This document shows positions 23,010 through 29,920 of a DNA stretch of 32,360 nt, in pieces (position 1 is the first letter of the stretch; each line of letters opens with the position of its first letter). Position numbers and translations under genes: made by a program. The stretch covers positions 1-32,360 of the forward strand of contig CACWJZ010000024.1 in NCBI GenBank assembly GCA_902761365.1, given 5' to 3'. The notes under the pieces were generated by a model. That model ran no database searches and was not told the DNA's origin. It saw only the letters and a list, made by a program, of their open reading frames with translations. This stretch comes from an uncultured Eubacteriales bacterium (GTDB lineage: Bacteria > Bacillota > Clostridia > Christensenellales > CAG-138).

Positions 23010-24186
23010 CGATACCCGCAACGTATTTTTCAACCGCAACTACCGGCTGGTGTTCTTCGGCGCCCTGGTGTCGGAGCTGGGGGCCATCCTCTACAGCTTC
23101 GCCGTCAGCTTCTACATCCTGGAGATCACCGACAACAACGCCTTCCTTCAGGGCCTGTATCTGGCCCTCTGCGGCGGGATGCTGCTCCTCGCCACGCCCG
23201 TGGGCGGCGTGCTGGGGGACCGGTTCAGCAAGGCGAAGATCATGTTCCTCTGCGACTACATGAAGGGCGGCATCATCGTCCTCGCCACGGTGCTCATGCT
23301 CCTCTTCCGCAGCAACCAGGCCCACGTCCTGATCCTGTTCGCCGTGGGTATCCTGGGCAACGCCGTCAGCGGCGTCTTCTCCCCCGCCGCCGGCGCTCTG
23401 CTTCCCCACATCGTGGTGGAGGAAAAGCTCCAGCAGGCCAACGCCTACTTCTCCATTAAAAGTTCCCTGCAGAGCATCCTGGGGGTGGTCCTGGCGGGGA
23501 TCCTGTACGCGGCCCTGCCCATCCATCTGCTGTTCATCCTGGTGGGCGTCTGCTATATCCTCTCCGGCGTGTCGGAGATGTTCATCCGCTATGAGCACAA
23601 GCCCTCGGAGGAGAAGCTGACATTGCGCCTGGCCCTTTCCGACATGGGCGACGGGTTTCGGTACCTGAAGACCCAGAAGGCCCTCATGGCCCTGATGGCG
23701 GCCATCCTGTTCATCAATTTCTTCTTCTCCCCCATCGGCGGCAACTTCCTGCCCTATTTCGTGAAGACGGACGTGGCCGCCGCCCCCGGCTACCTTTTCG
23801 ACCGGGTTTTGACGCCGGAGCTCTGGTCCTCTGTGTGCAGCGTGATGATCGGCATCAGCTCCCTGCTCGCCGCAGCCATCCTCAGCGCCCGGCCCCAGGA
23901 GGACAAGTGCGGCCGCAAGGTGGCGGTGCGCCTGGGATACATCGCGATGGTGATGATCCTCCTGACGGTGGGTTATTGGCTGCTGGTGGATCGGGGCCGG
24001 GACAAGCTCAGCAAGGTCTCCAGCATCGTCAGCATCGTTTCTCAGGGCCTGACCCCCATCTCCTCGGTCCTGGCCGGGTCGGTCCTCCAGTATCTGGGCA
24101 GCACGCCGCTGCTGCTGGTCTGCTCCCTGGGCTTCACCGCCACGGCCCTGTTCCTCCTGTTCAACAAGAAGGTCCAGGACATCTGA
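23002..24186 (+). CDS. MFS efflux transporter (macrolide/drug exporter-like)
   Basis: A 394-residue membrane protein with about 11-12 helices, of the branch that includes MefA-like exporters: an N-terminal FFNRNYRLVFFGALVSELG, GGVLGDRFSKAKIMFLCDYMKG after helix 2, and a PAAGALLPHIVVEEKLQQANA loop after helix 4. These loops match drug-exporting MFS-3 proteins rather than sugar importers. The ATG overlaps the regulator stop (ATGAATAA), so both are on one transcript. A strong terminator follows. Substrate specificity is unknown; efflux of an antibiotic or a metabolite sensed by the regulator is an inference. Confidence 0.85.
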   Translation: MNNDTRNVFFNRNYRLVFFGALVSELGAILYSFAVSFYILEITDNNAFLQGLYLALCGGMLLLATPVGGVLGDRFSKAKIMFLCDYMKGGIIVLATVLMLLFRSNQAHVLILFAVGILGNAVSGVFSPAAGALLPHIVVEEKLQQANAYFSIKSSLQSILGVVLAGILYAALPIHLLFILVGVCYILSGVSEMFIRYEHKPSEEKLTLRLALSDMGDGFRYLKTQKALMALMAAILFINFFFSPIGGNFLPYFVKTDVAAAPGYLFDRVLTPELWSSVCSVMIGISSLLAAAILSARPQEDKCGRKVAVRLGYIAMVMILLTVGYWLLVDRGRDKLSKVSSIVSIVSQGLTPISSVLAGSVLQYLGSTPLLLVCSLGFTATALFLLFNKKVQDI

Positions 24187-24196
24187 ATCGTCACGC

Positions 24197-24229
24197 AAAA
24201 AGCGCCTCCCTCTGCGGGAGGCGCTTTTT
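24197..24229. terminator. Bidirectional terminator between MFS and ccsA
   Basis: A perfect 14-bp stem (AAAAAGCGCCTCCC / GGGAGGCGCTTTTT) with a five-base loop. T-runs occur on both strands, and the flanking genes converge, so it ends both transcripts. Confidence 0.92.
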
Positions 24230-24240
24230 CGCATGGAAGC

Positions 24241-24960
24241 TTATTTGTAGCTGTGCACCCCCGGCAGCAGGGCGTTCACGCCGATGTAGGTGAAGATCAC
24301 GCACACGAAGCCCACCACGGCGAAGATGGCGGCGGACTTGCCCTGCCAGCCCCGGCGGATGCGCAGATGGAGATACGTGGCGTAGACCAGCCAGGTCACC
24401 AGCGACCAGGTCTCCTTGGGGTCCCAGGACCAGTAGCTGCCCCAGGCCCGCTCGGCCCAGATGGCGCCGGTGCTGGCCTTCATCCTGTCCCGCAGCAGGA
24501 AGATGATCCCCAGCACGCAGCTGACGCCGAAAGCGCCGTAGGCGATGATGGCCGTGGACACGTGGAACCCCAGCCAGTTGGATTGGAGCGCGGGCATCAG
24601 GGCGCGGATCTCCTTGGACTGCAGGGCCGCGTAGCCGATGATGATGAAGGTGATCGGCGCGGCGAAGGCGCCCAGGAGCGTGAACCGGAACTTCAGAATG
24701 AACAGCAGGCTCACCAGGCACAGCCCCCAGGCGAAGGCGGAGGCGAACTCGTACTGGTTGGTGAGCGGCAGCCGCCCGGCCGCCACGCCCCGAAGGACGA
24801 TGGCCGTCGTGTGCAGGAAAAGGCCCGCCGTCTGCACGCCCATGGCCCCCTTGCCGAGGCCCTCCTTCTTGACGGCCACGAACAGGAAGTAGAGGATCAT
24901 GGCCCCGAAGTAGAGGCCCAGGACCCCGTAAAAGAGGATCGTTTCCAATGGCAGCGTCAT
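24241..24960 (-). CDS. ccsA: Cytochrome c maturation protein CcsA (ResC family)
   Basis: A 239-residue integral membrane protein with about eight helices and the tryptophan-rich heme-handling WWD motif WGSYWSWDPKETW at 173-185. Histidines at 50, 133, 198 and 236 are candidates for heme ligands. With ResB/CcsB it forms the system II synthase that moves heme to the outer face and attaches it to CxxCH motifs of apocytochromes. The start ATG overlaps the resB stop (ATGA), and its AAAGGAG site lies within resB. It is the last gene of the nrfA region, so its natural client is NrfA. Confidence 0.92.
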   Translation of the reverse strand: MTLPLETILFYGVLGLYFGAMILYFLFVAVKKEGLGKGAMGVQTAGLFLHTTAIVLRGVAAGRLPLTNQYEFASAFAWGLCLVSLLFILKFRFTLLGAFAAPITFIIIGYAALQSKEIRALMPALQSNWLGFHVSTAIIAYGAFGVSCVLGIIFLLRDRMKASTGAIWAERAWGSYWSWDPKETWSLVTWLVYATYLHLRIRRGWQGKSAAIFAVVGFVCVIFTYIGVNALLPGVHSYK

Positions 24961-26207
24961 GCCTGGTCTCCTTTCTCTTGGTGCGCTTCGTCCCGGCCCG
25001 CGGCCCGGGCGAATTCTTCCCGGAACAGCGCGCCGCCCTTGCGGCTTTGGCCGTACACCGTCCAGGTCCCGTCCGCCTGCGCCGCCGCCCAGACTTTCGC
25101 GGGCAGCAGGTAGAACGCGAGGATCAGCCCCAGCAGGGTGACGAGGCCGCCGAGGAGCGCCAGCGTCTGGAACCGGTCCGTCTTCACCTGCAGCAGGGTG
25201 TAACTCTGGGGTTCCGAGAAGGTGATGCTGTAATCGTTGACGGTGATGGGCCCGTCCGATTCCTGCCAGTAGTTCATGCCCACCATGCTGTCCCCGTAGG
25301 TGATGGAATAGAGGTAGGCGGGGTTGTTCATGCGGCCGGACAGGGTCATGGGCCCTATGCCGGGCTGCAGATAGAAATCGGGATAAAAGGCGTTGAGATA
25401 GACGCGGAGGCCCGGGGCGTCGGCGATCTCGATACCCTCCCCGGCGCAGACGATTTGGGTCTGCAGCGGCGTCCCGTGCCGGGCGGGATGGTTCACGGAC
25501 ACGGTGTCGCTCTGGCTGTCGGGGACCGCGGTGGAGCCCTGGGGCGCGCGGAAGATCGTCACGTCCGCCACGTACTGCGCCACGGTGTCGTCGTCCCTGA
25601 GCCGGACTTCAAAATCGTCGATGGTCAGGTAGTAGCCCGTTTCGCCGATGGGCTTGGTGTCGCCGGGGACGCCATAAACCGTGTACTCCCGATGGGTGAG
25701 CTGGCCCAGGGTGAAGCCCAGGATCAGCAGCAGGATGCCCAGGTGGCACACCCAGGGTCCCCAGAGGCCCAGCCGGTTCCTGCCGGAGAACAGGACCTTC
25801 TTGCCCTCGATCTCACAGACCTTGGGCTTGGGGAGCCGGAGCCTTTCAAACAGGGGCAGGGGGTCGGCCACGTTCTCGCATGCGGCGTCCGCAGGGCCGG
25901 ACAGGGCGGCGGACGGGTCCGCCTCCCGCTTCGTACGGGCGATCAGGGGCTTTAGGCGGGTCAGGTTGCAGAGGAGCAGATTCCCGCAGAGGAAGGCGGT
26001 CAGGGTCAGCAGCCACCAGCTGTGGAAGGCGTCGTCCAGCCGCAGGCCCACGATCAGCCGGGCCGCGCCCTCGGAATACGCCTCGGCGTACCAGGCGTAG
26101 CTTTGGCCCTGGGTCACGAAGCTGGCCGCCACGCAGGCTGCCGCCAGCACCGTCAGCAGCGTGATGGCGAAGCCCATGGAGCCAAGGAATTTCAGGAGTT
26201 TTTTCAT
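24957..26207 (-). CDS. resB: Cytochrome c biogenesis protein ResB/CcsB
   Basis: A 416-residue membrane protein of the ResB family, partner of CcsA in heme ligation. Membrane helices are seen near 13-30, 64-84, in the stretch WVCHLGILLLILGFTLGQL and near the C-terminus (LGGLVTLLGLILAFYLLP), with a large extracytoplasmic domain between the third and last. The C-terminus is short and basic. The chosen ATG has no recognisable ribosome binding site; the upstream AT-rich hairpin element may have replaced it. It follows nrfA at 196 bases and overlaps ccsA by four. Confidence 0.9.
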   Translation of the reverse strand: MKKLLKFLGSMGFAITLLTVLAAACVAASFVTQGQSYAWYAEAYSEGAARLIVGLRLDDAFHSWWLLTLTAFLCGNLLLCNLTRLKPLIARTKREADPSAALSGPADAACENVADPLPLFERLRLPKPKVCEIEGKKVLFSGRNRLGLWGPWVCHLGILLLILGFTLGQLTHREYTVYGVPGDTKPIGETGYYLTIDDFEVRLRDDDTVAQYVADVTIFRAPQGSTAVPDSQSDTVSVNHPARHGTPLQTQIVCAGEGIEIADAPGLRVYLNAFYPDFYLQPGIGPMTLSGRMNNPAYLYSITYGDSMVGMNYWQESDGPITVNDYSITFSEPQSYTLLQVKTDRFQTLALLGGLVTLLGLILAFYLLPAKVWAAAQADGTWTVYGQSRKGGALFREEFARAAGRDEAHQEKGDQA

Positions 26208-26236
26208 AGGAATTTATGGTATTTATTGAAAGCCTC

Positions 26237-26369
26237 GTTCTTTTTCTTGAAAGAAAAAGAACCAAAAAGAACTTTGAGAAGGGGGCAATTCATGTGCAAA
26301 GACCATGATCCCTTCTTAAGTTTCTCTTTATGCGCCGCTTTTTCTCTTTGTATAAAGAGAAAAAGCGGC
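26237..26369. repeat. Composite hairpin element between nrfA and resB (MITE-like)
   Basis: Three inverted repeats lie side by side in AT-rich DNA unlike its GC-rich surroundings. They are a 12-bp stem at 26237-26262 (GTTCTTTTTCTT / AAGAAAAAGAAC), a 13-base imperfect stem joining 26270-26283 to 26310-26322, and a perfect 16-bp stem at 26334-26369 (GCCGCTTTTTCTCTTT / AAAGAGAAAAAGCGGC). No ORF is inside. It may be a miniature mobile or REP-type element. Confidence 0.55.
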
Positions 26370-26394
26370 AAAGAAAAACTTCTCCGCCGCTTTT
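26354..26394 (-). terminator. Terminator-like hairpin after nrfA
   Basis: Read leftward, AAAAGCGGC (26394-26386) can pair with GCCGCTTTT (26369-26361), followed by TCTCTTT. The second arm is also the first arm of the 16-bp hairpin at 26334-26369, so the two structures exclude each other, as in attenuators. Confidence 0.45.
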
Positions 26395-26403
26395 GTTCAA
26401 CCC

Positions 26404-27702
26404 TTATTTCCCTAACAGCGCCATGCCATCGCTGATCCGCTGTTCGGCGGTGTCCAGGCACCTAAACGCCAGCTCGGAGTTGTGGGCGCCCTCGGCGTTC
26501 TCCACGTAGCAGAAGTCGAAGAACCACTGGGCCTCCCGGTACAGCTTCTGCACCGCGGAGAGCTCCTCCTCGCCCATCTGCCCTGCCTGCACGGCCGCAG
26601 CCAGCGCGTCCTTGAAGGCGGAGAGCTTGTTCCCCACCTCGGTCTCCCGGGTCGTGACCCGCTCCTGGAGCCGATGGACCAGGTTCACCATATCCGTATC
26701 TCCATGGCAGGTGGCGCAGGACTTCAGCAGCGACTCGTTCTCCAAGGGGCTCACCAGCAGGTGGCTGTGGTAGACGGTCCCGTCCTCGGTCTCTTCGAGG
26801 GGCATATGGCAGTCGGCGCAGTTCAGCAGCTTCGCATGCTTGCCGGCGAGGAAGGTCTCAAACTCCGGATGCTGGGCCTTGAGGAGCTTGGCGCCGGTGC
26901 TCTCCTGGGTCCAGTCGGAGAAGCCCACGGTCCCATCGGGCAGGACCATGTTGTCATAGAACGCCAGGATCGCTTCCGGCGTCATGGCCTCCACGCTGTC
27001 GTAGGGCATCATGGTCTCCTTGTCCGTGGGCGTGAAGTAGTACTCGATATGGCACTGGCCGCAGGACAGGGTGGCCGCATCAATCTTCTCCGCGTTGGCA
27101 CCCAGGGCCTTGGTCACATAGCTGTGAGTCACCACCAGCTTGCCCTTTTCACCCGCCTCGTTGCCGTGGCAGGTGTAGCAGCTTACGTTCTCCTCCATCA
27201 TGGCCATGGCCTCGTCGAAGGGGATCTTGTAGGCGCTGACGCCCTGGTCGTTGACCAGCTTGGCGAAGTTGGGGGTCTTGCAGGTGAGGCAGTTGGCCAG
27301 GGGATGAGGCCGGGCCGTATGGGCCACGTCCTCCAGCGTGTACTCATGCCCCCGGGCGGAGCCGTACTCCTTGGCGAAGCCGAAGCCCTCGTAGATGTTC
27401 TTCAGGTACGGGTCCTGATTCAGGTAGTCCACAATGTAGCTGTTCTTCCTGTTGTCGCCCATGGTAGCCGCGATCTCGGGGTAGGCGGCGGCCCAGTCGG
27501 CGGCGTTGATGGTGCCGTCCTTGCTGGAGGCCTTGGGCGCGTCCGCGGTCTTGTAGGTCACGTCAGCGCGTACGAGGGGCGTGGTCCGCTCCACACGGAA
27601 CAGCAGGTTCTTGCCGCCCACGACGCCGCCCAGCAGCAGCACCGCCAGGATGACGATGACCAGGCCGATGAGCAGTTTTGCCGCTTGATTTCTCTTTTCC
27701 AT
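26404..27702 (-). CDS. nrfA: Ammonia-forming cytochrome c nitrite reductase
   Basis: A 432-residue pentaheme enzyme that reduces nitrite to ammonium with six electrons, on the outer face of the membrane. The N-terminal helix (9-30) lacks an obvious cleavage site and may serve as an anchor. Hemes bind at CLTCK (138-142, active-site heme with Lys ligand), CYTCH (175), CGQCH (214), CADCH (295) and CATCH (329). Active-site residues are Arg131 (TARPHP), Tyr221 (CHIEYYF) and His278 (KAQHPE), the last motif retaining the Lys and Gln of calcium-binding forms. AAGGAGG precedes ATG, 13 bases after rnfB. No nrfH lies beside it, so Rnf is a candidate electron donor. Confidence 0.95.
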   Translation of the reverse strand: MEKRNQAAKLLIGLVIVILAVLLLGGVVGGKNLLFRVERTTPLVRADVTYKTADAPKASSKDGTINAADWAAAYPEIAATMGDNRKNSYIVDYLNQDPYLKNIYEGFGFAKEYGSARGHEYTLEDVAHTARPHPLANCLTCKTPNFAKLVNDQGVSAYKIPFDEAMAMMEENVSCYTCHGNEAGEKGKLVVTHSYVTKALGANAEKIDAATLSCGQCHIEYYFTPTDKETMMPYDSVEAMTPEAILAFYDNMVLPDGTVGFSDWTQESTGAKLLKAQHPEFETFLAGKHAKLLNCADCHMPLEETEDGTVYHSHLLVSPLENESLLKSCATCHGDTDMVNLVHRLQERVTTRETEVGNKLSAFKDALAAAVQAGQMGEEELSAVQKLYREAQWFFDFCYVENAEGAHNSELAFRCLDTAEQRISDGMALLGK

Positions 27703-27715
27703 GCTATGCCCTCCT

Positions 27716-28525
27716 TCATTCCGCCTGCGCGGGTGCGTTCAGGGGCCGGGTGATGACCTTGCTGGGGCATTTCTCGGCGCACTTGCCGCACTGGGTACAG
27801 TTCTCGTAGGTGACCTTGGCCAGGCTCCCCTCCATGTGGATGGCGTCGAATGCGCACTGCTTCACGCAGAGGCTGCAGCCGATGCAGCCGGCGGAGCAGA
27901 CCTTCTTCACCAGGGGCCCCTTGTCCTTGTTCCGGCACTGGACCACCACATGCTTCGATTCGGGAATGAGCTCGATGAGCCCCTTGGGGCAGGCCTTCAC
28001 GCACAGGCCGCAGGCCACGCACAGCCGGGGGTTCACCTGAGCCACGCCGTCCACCATGCGGATGGCGTGCTGGGGGCACACGTTCACGCAGGACCCCAGG
28101 CCCATGCACCCGTAGTCGCATTCGCCCACGTTGACGCCGCTGAGGGCCGCAGCCCTGCAGTCGGTGACGCCCACGTAGTTGCCCTGCTTCTTGGTGTTCT
28201 CGCAGGTGCCCTTGCAGCGGACGAAGGCCACCTGGCGCTCCAGCACCGCCGCGTCCTTGCCCATGATGCCGCCGATCTTGGCAGCGCAGGGGGCGCCGCC
28301 CACGGGGCAGCCGTTCACGGGCGCTTCCCCGGAGACGATGGCCGCCGCCATGGCGTCACAGCCCGCGTAGCCGCAGGCGCCGCAGTTGTTGCCGGGCAGA
28401 CACTCCCGCACGGCCGCCTCCCGCTCGTCCACGGGCACATAGAACTTCTTGCCCGCGAAGACCAGCCCGGCGCCTACGATGACGCCGATGACCACGATCA
28501 CGATCGTCGTTATGAGAATAACCAT
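27716..28525 (-). CDS. rnfB: Rnf complex subunit B (multi-cluster ferredoxin)
   Basis: This 269-residue subunit accepts electrons from reduced ferredoxin at the cytoplasmic face. It has one N-terminal membrane helix (3-25), the Fe-S domain with CLPGNNCGACGYAGC (42-56) and CP at 73, and four further cysteine motifs: CDYGCMGLGSCVNVCP (136-151), CVACGLCVKACP (169-180), CIGCSLCVKQC (214-224) and CTQCGKCAEKCP (243-254). This matches the multi-cluster Clostridia type. GGGAGG precedes ATG. It sits between rnfA (15 bases) and nrfA (13 bases), which makes nrfA part of the same transcript in all likelihood. Confidence 0.95.
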   Translation of the reverse strand: MVILITTIVIVVIGVIVGAGLVFAGKKFYVPVDEREAAVRECLPGNNCGACGYAGCDAMAAAIVSGEAPVNGCPVGGAPCAAKIGGIMGKDAAVLERQVAFVRCKGTCENTKKQGNYVGVTDCRAAALSGVNVGECDYGCMGLGSCVNVCPQHAIRMVDGVAQVNPRLCVACGLCVKACPKGLIELIPESKHVVVQCRNKDKGPLVKKVCSAGCIGCSLCVKQCAFDAIHMEGSLAKVTYENCTQCGKCAEKCPSKVITRPLNAPAQAE

Positions 28526-28540
28526 ACTATCCTACCTCCC

Positions 28541-29122
28541 TCAGAACGACAGCTTGGAGAAGCCGATGAACGCGATGGACATGAGCGCCGCCGAGATGAG
28601 CACGATGGGCGCGCCGCGAAGGGGCGCGGGCAGGTCCTCCTCCCGGATGCGGGTCCGGATGCCGGCGAGGAGCACGATGGCCAGGGTGTAGCCCACGGCG
28701 GAGCTGAAGCCGGACACCACGCTCTCGATGAAGTTGTAGCCGCTCATGGCGTTGAGCTGAGCGATGCCCAGCACGGCGCAGTTAGTGGTGATGAGGGGCA
28801 GGTAGATGCCCAGGGCCTTGTAGATGGCCGGGGAGGTCTTCTTCAGGAACATCTCCACGATCTGCACCAGCGCCGCGATGACCAGGATGAAGACGATGGT
28901 CTGCATGAACTCCAGGCCGAAGGGCTTGAGCACGTAGTCGTTGAGCAGGCTCGCCACGGCGGAGGCGATGGTCATGACGAAGATGACCGCCACGCCCAGG
29001 CTCGCCGAGGCCTTCATCTGCTTGGAGACGCCCAGGAAGGAACAGACGCCCCAGAACCGGCTCAGCAGCACGTTGTTGATGAGGGCGCCGCTGACGATGA
29101 TCAGGATCAGACTGTTGTTCAT
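28541..29122 (-). CDS. rnfA: Rnf complex subunit A
   Basis: A 193-residue membrane subunit with six helices. Cys27 (WGVCSFLG) and Cys115 (ITTNCAVLG) are the two cysteines that, with two from RnfE, hold the intramembrane [2Fe-2S] cluster known in Rnf and Na+-NQR. Length is typical. It overlaps the rnfE stop by four bases (ATGA), so the two partner subunits are made in step. Confidence 0.96.
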   Translation of the reverse strand: MNNSLILIIVSGALINNVLLSRFWGVCSFLGVSKQMKASASLGVAVIFVMTIASAVASLLNDYVLKPFGLEFMQTIVFILVIAALVQIVEMFLKKTSPAIYKALGIYLPLITTNCAVLGIAQLNAMSGYNFIESVVSGFSSAVGYTLAIVLLAGIRTRIREEDLPAPLRGAPIVLISAALMSIAFIGFSKLSF

Positions 29123-29802
29123 TTGGCTTCCTCCTTCCGCTCGTCACAGGACATGGTGCAGGCGGCGCAGTTGCCGTTGCAGCCGTCGTTCTCCACCAGC
29201 TGCCGCTGCCGGGTCTTGATGCCGATGGCGTTCATGATGATGATGAACAGGGCGATGACCAGGTACGCCCCCGGCGGCAGGCTGAAGATGGCCGCGGGGG
29301 ACACGCTCTCAGGCAGGACCTGCATGCCGAACAGGGTGCCCTTGCCCAGGATCTCCCGGAGGGAGCCCGCCAGGGTCAGGGCGATGGTGAACCCCAGGCC
29401 CATGCCCACGCCGTCCATCATGGCGAGGCCGGGTTCGTGCTTGTTGGCGTAGGCCTCGGCCCGGCCCAGGATGATGCAGTTCACCACGATCAGGGGGATG
29501 AACTGGCCCAGGGCCTTATCCACCGTGGGCAGATACGCCTTGATGATGAGCTGGGTCACGGTCACCAGGGAGGCCACGATCACGATGTAGGCCGGGAGCC
29601 GGACCTCGTTGGGGATCCGCTTGCGCAGGACCGAGATGATCAGATTGGAGAACACCAGCACCGCCGTGGTGGACAGGCCCATGCTCACGCCGTTGATGGC
29701 GGCGGTGGACACGGCCAGGGTGGGGCACATGCCCAGCATGAGCACCATGGTGGGGTTCTCCTTGATAAGGCCGTTATACAGCCGTTCCATGTATTTATTC
29801 AT
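29119..29802 (-). CDS. rnfE: Rnf complex subunit E with Cys-rich tail
   Basis: A 227-residue membrane subunit, paralogue and partner of RnfA. Cluster cysteines are Cys26 (LMLGMCPTLA) and Cys109 (VVNCIILG). After the last helix a hydrophilic tail carries CNGNCAACTMSC at 208-219, four cysteines spaced like a metal or Fe-S site on the cytoplasmic side. ATG at 29802 is chosen because AAGGAG lies 13-18 bases upstream; the longer frame to 29880 would be read from within a folded element. The structured spacer at 29826-29920 separates it from rnfD-rnfG. Confidence 0.94.
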   Translation of the reverse strand: MNKYMERLYNGLIKENPTMVLMLGMCPTLAVSTAAINGVSMGLSTTAVLVFSNLIISVLRKRIPNEVRLPAYIVIVASLVTVTQLIIKAYLPTVDKALGQFIPLIVVNCIILGRAEAYANKHEPGLAMMDGVGMGLGFTIALTLAGSLREILGKGTLFGMQVLPESVSPAAIFSLPPGAYLVIALFIIIMNAIGIKTRQRQLVENDGCNGNCAACTMSCDERKEEAK

Positions 29803-29825
29803 ATATAAATCCCACTCCTTTAATA

Positions 29826-29887
29826 GTAGTTTTGCCGGTTTCGCTTGCGAAATTGCTGCGTCGGTCCGCAGCAAAGGCACAAACTAC
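29826..29887 (-). ncRNA. Three-way-junction structured element upstream of rnfE
   Basis: An outer stem (29826-29836 with 29876-29887; GTAGTTT / AAACTAC plus GCC / GGC) encloses two hairpins placed end to end: TTTCGC-TT-GCGAAA at 29839-29852 and TTGCTGCG / CGCAGCAA at 29853-29874. In the rnf transcript it ends five bases before the rnfE ribosome binding site. It could be a cis-regulatory RNA, a processing site or a small repeat element. No known riboswitch is recognised. Confidence 0.4.
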
Positions 29888-29889
29888 GG

Positions 29890-29920
29890 GTAGTGTGAAA
29901 AACTCGTTTTTTCACACTAC
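29890..29920 (-). repeat. Perfect hairpin over the rnfD-rnfG stop codon
   Basis: A 13-bp perfect stem (GTAGTGTGAAAAA / TTTTTCACACTAC) with a five-base loop. The rnfD-rnfG stop codon (TAG) lies inside its first arm. It is not followed by a T-run, so partial termination or mRNA processing between rnfDG and rnfE is more likely than a full stop. Confidence 0.6.

Noticed and set aside
22993-24234. 413-codon leftward frame opposite the MFS exporter
   Set aside because: Shadow frame rich in Glu, Gln, Asp and His, as expected from antisense of hydrophobic helices.
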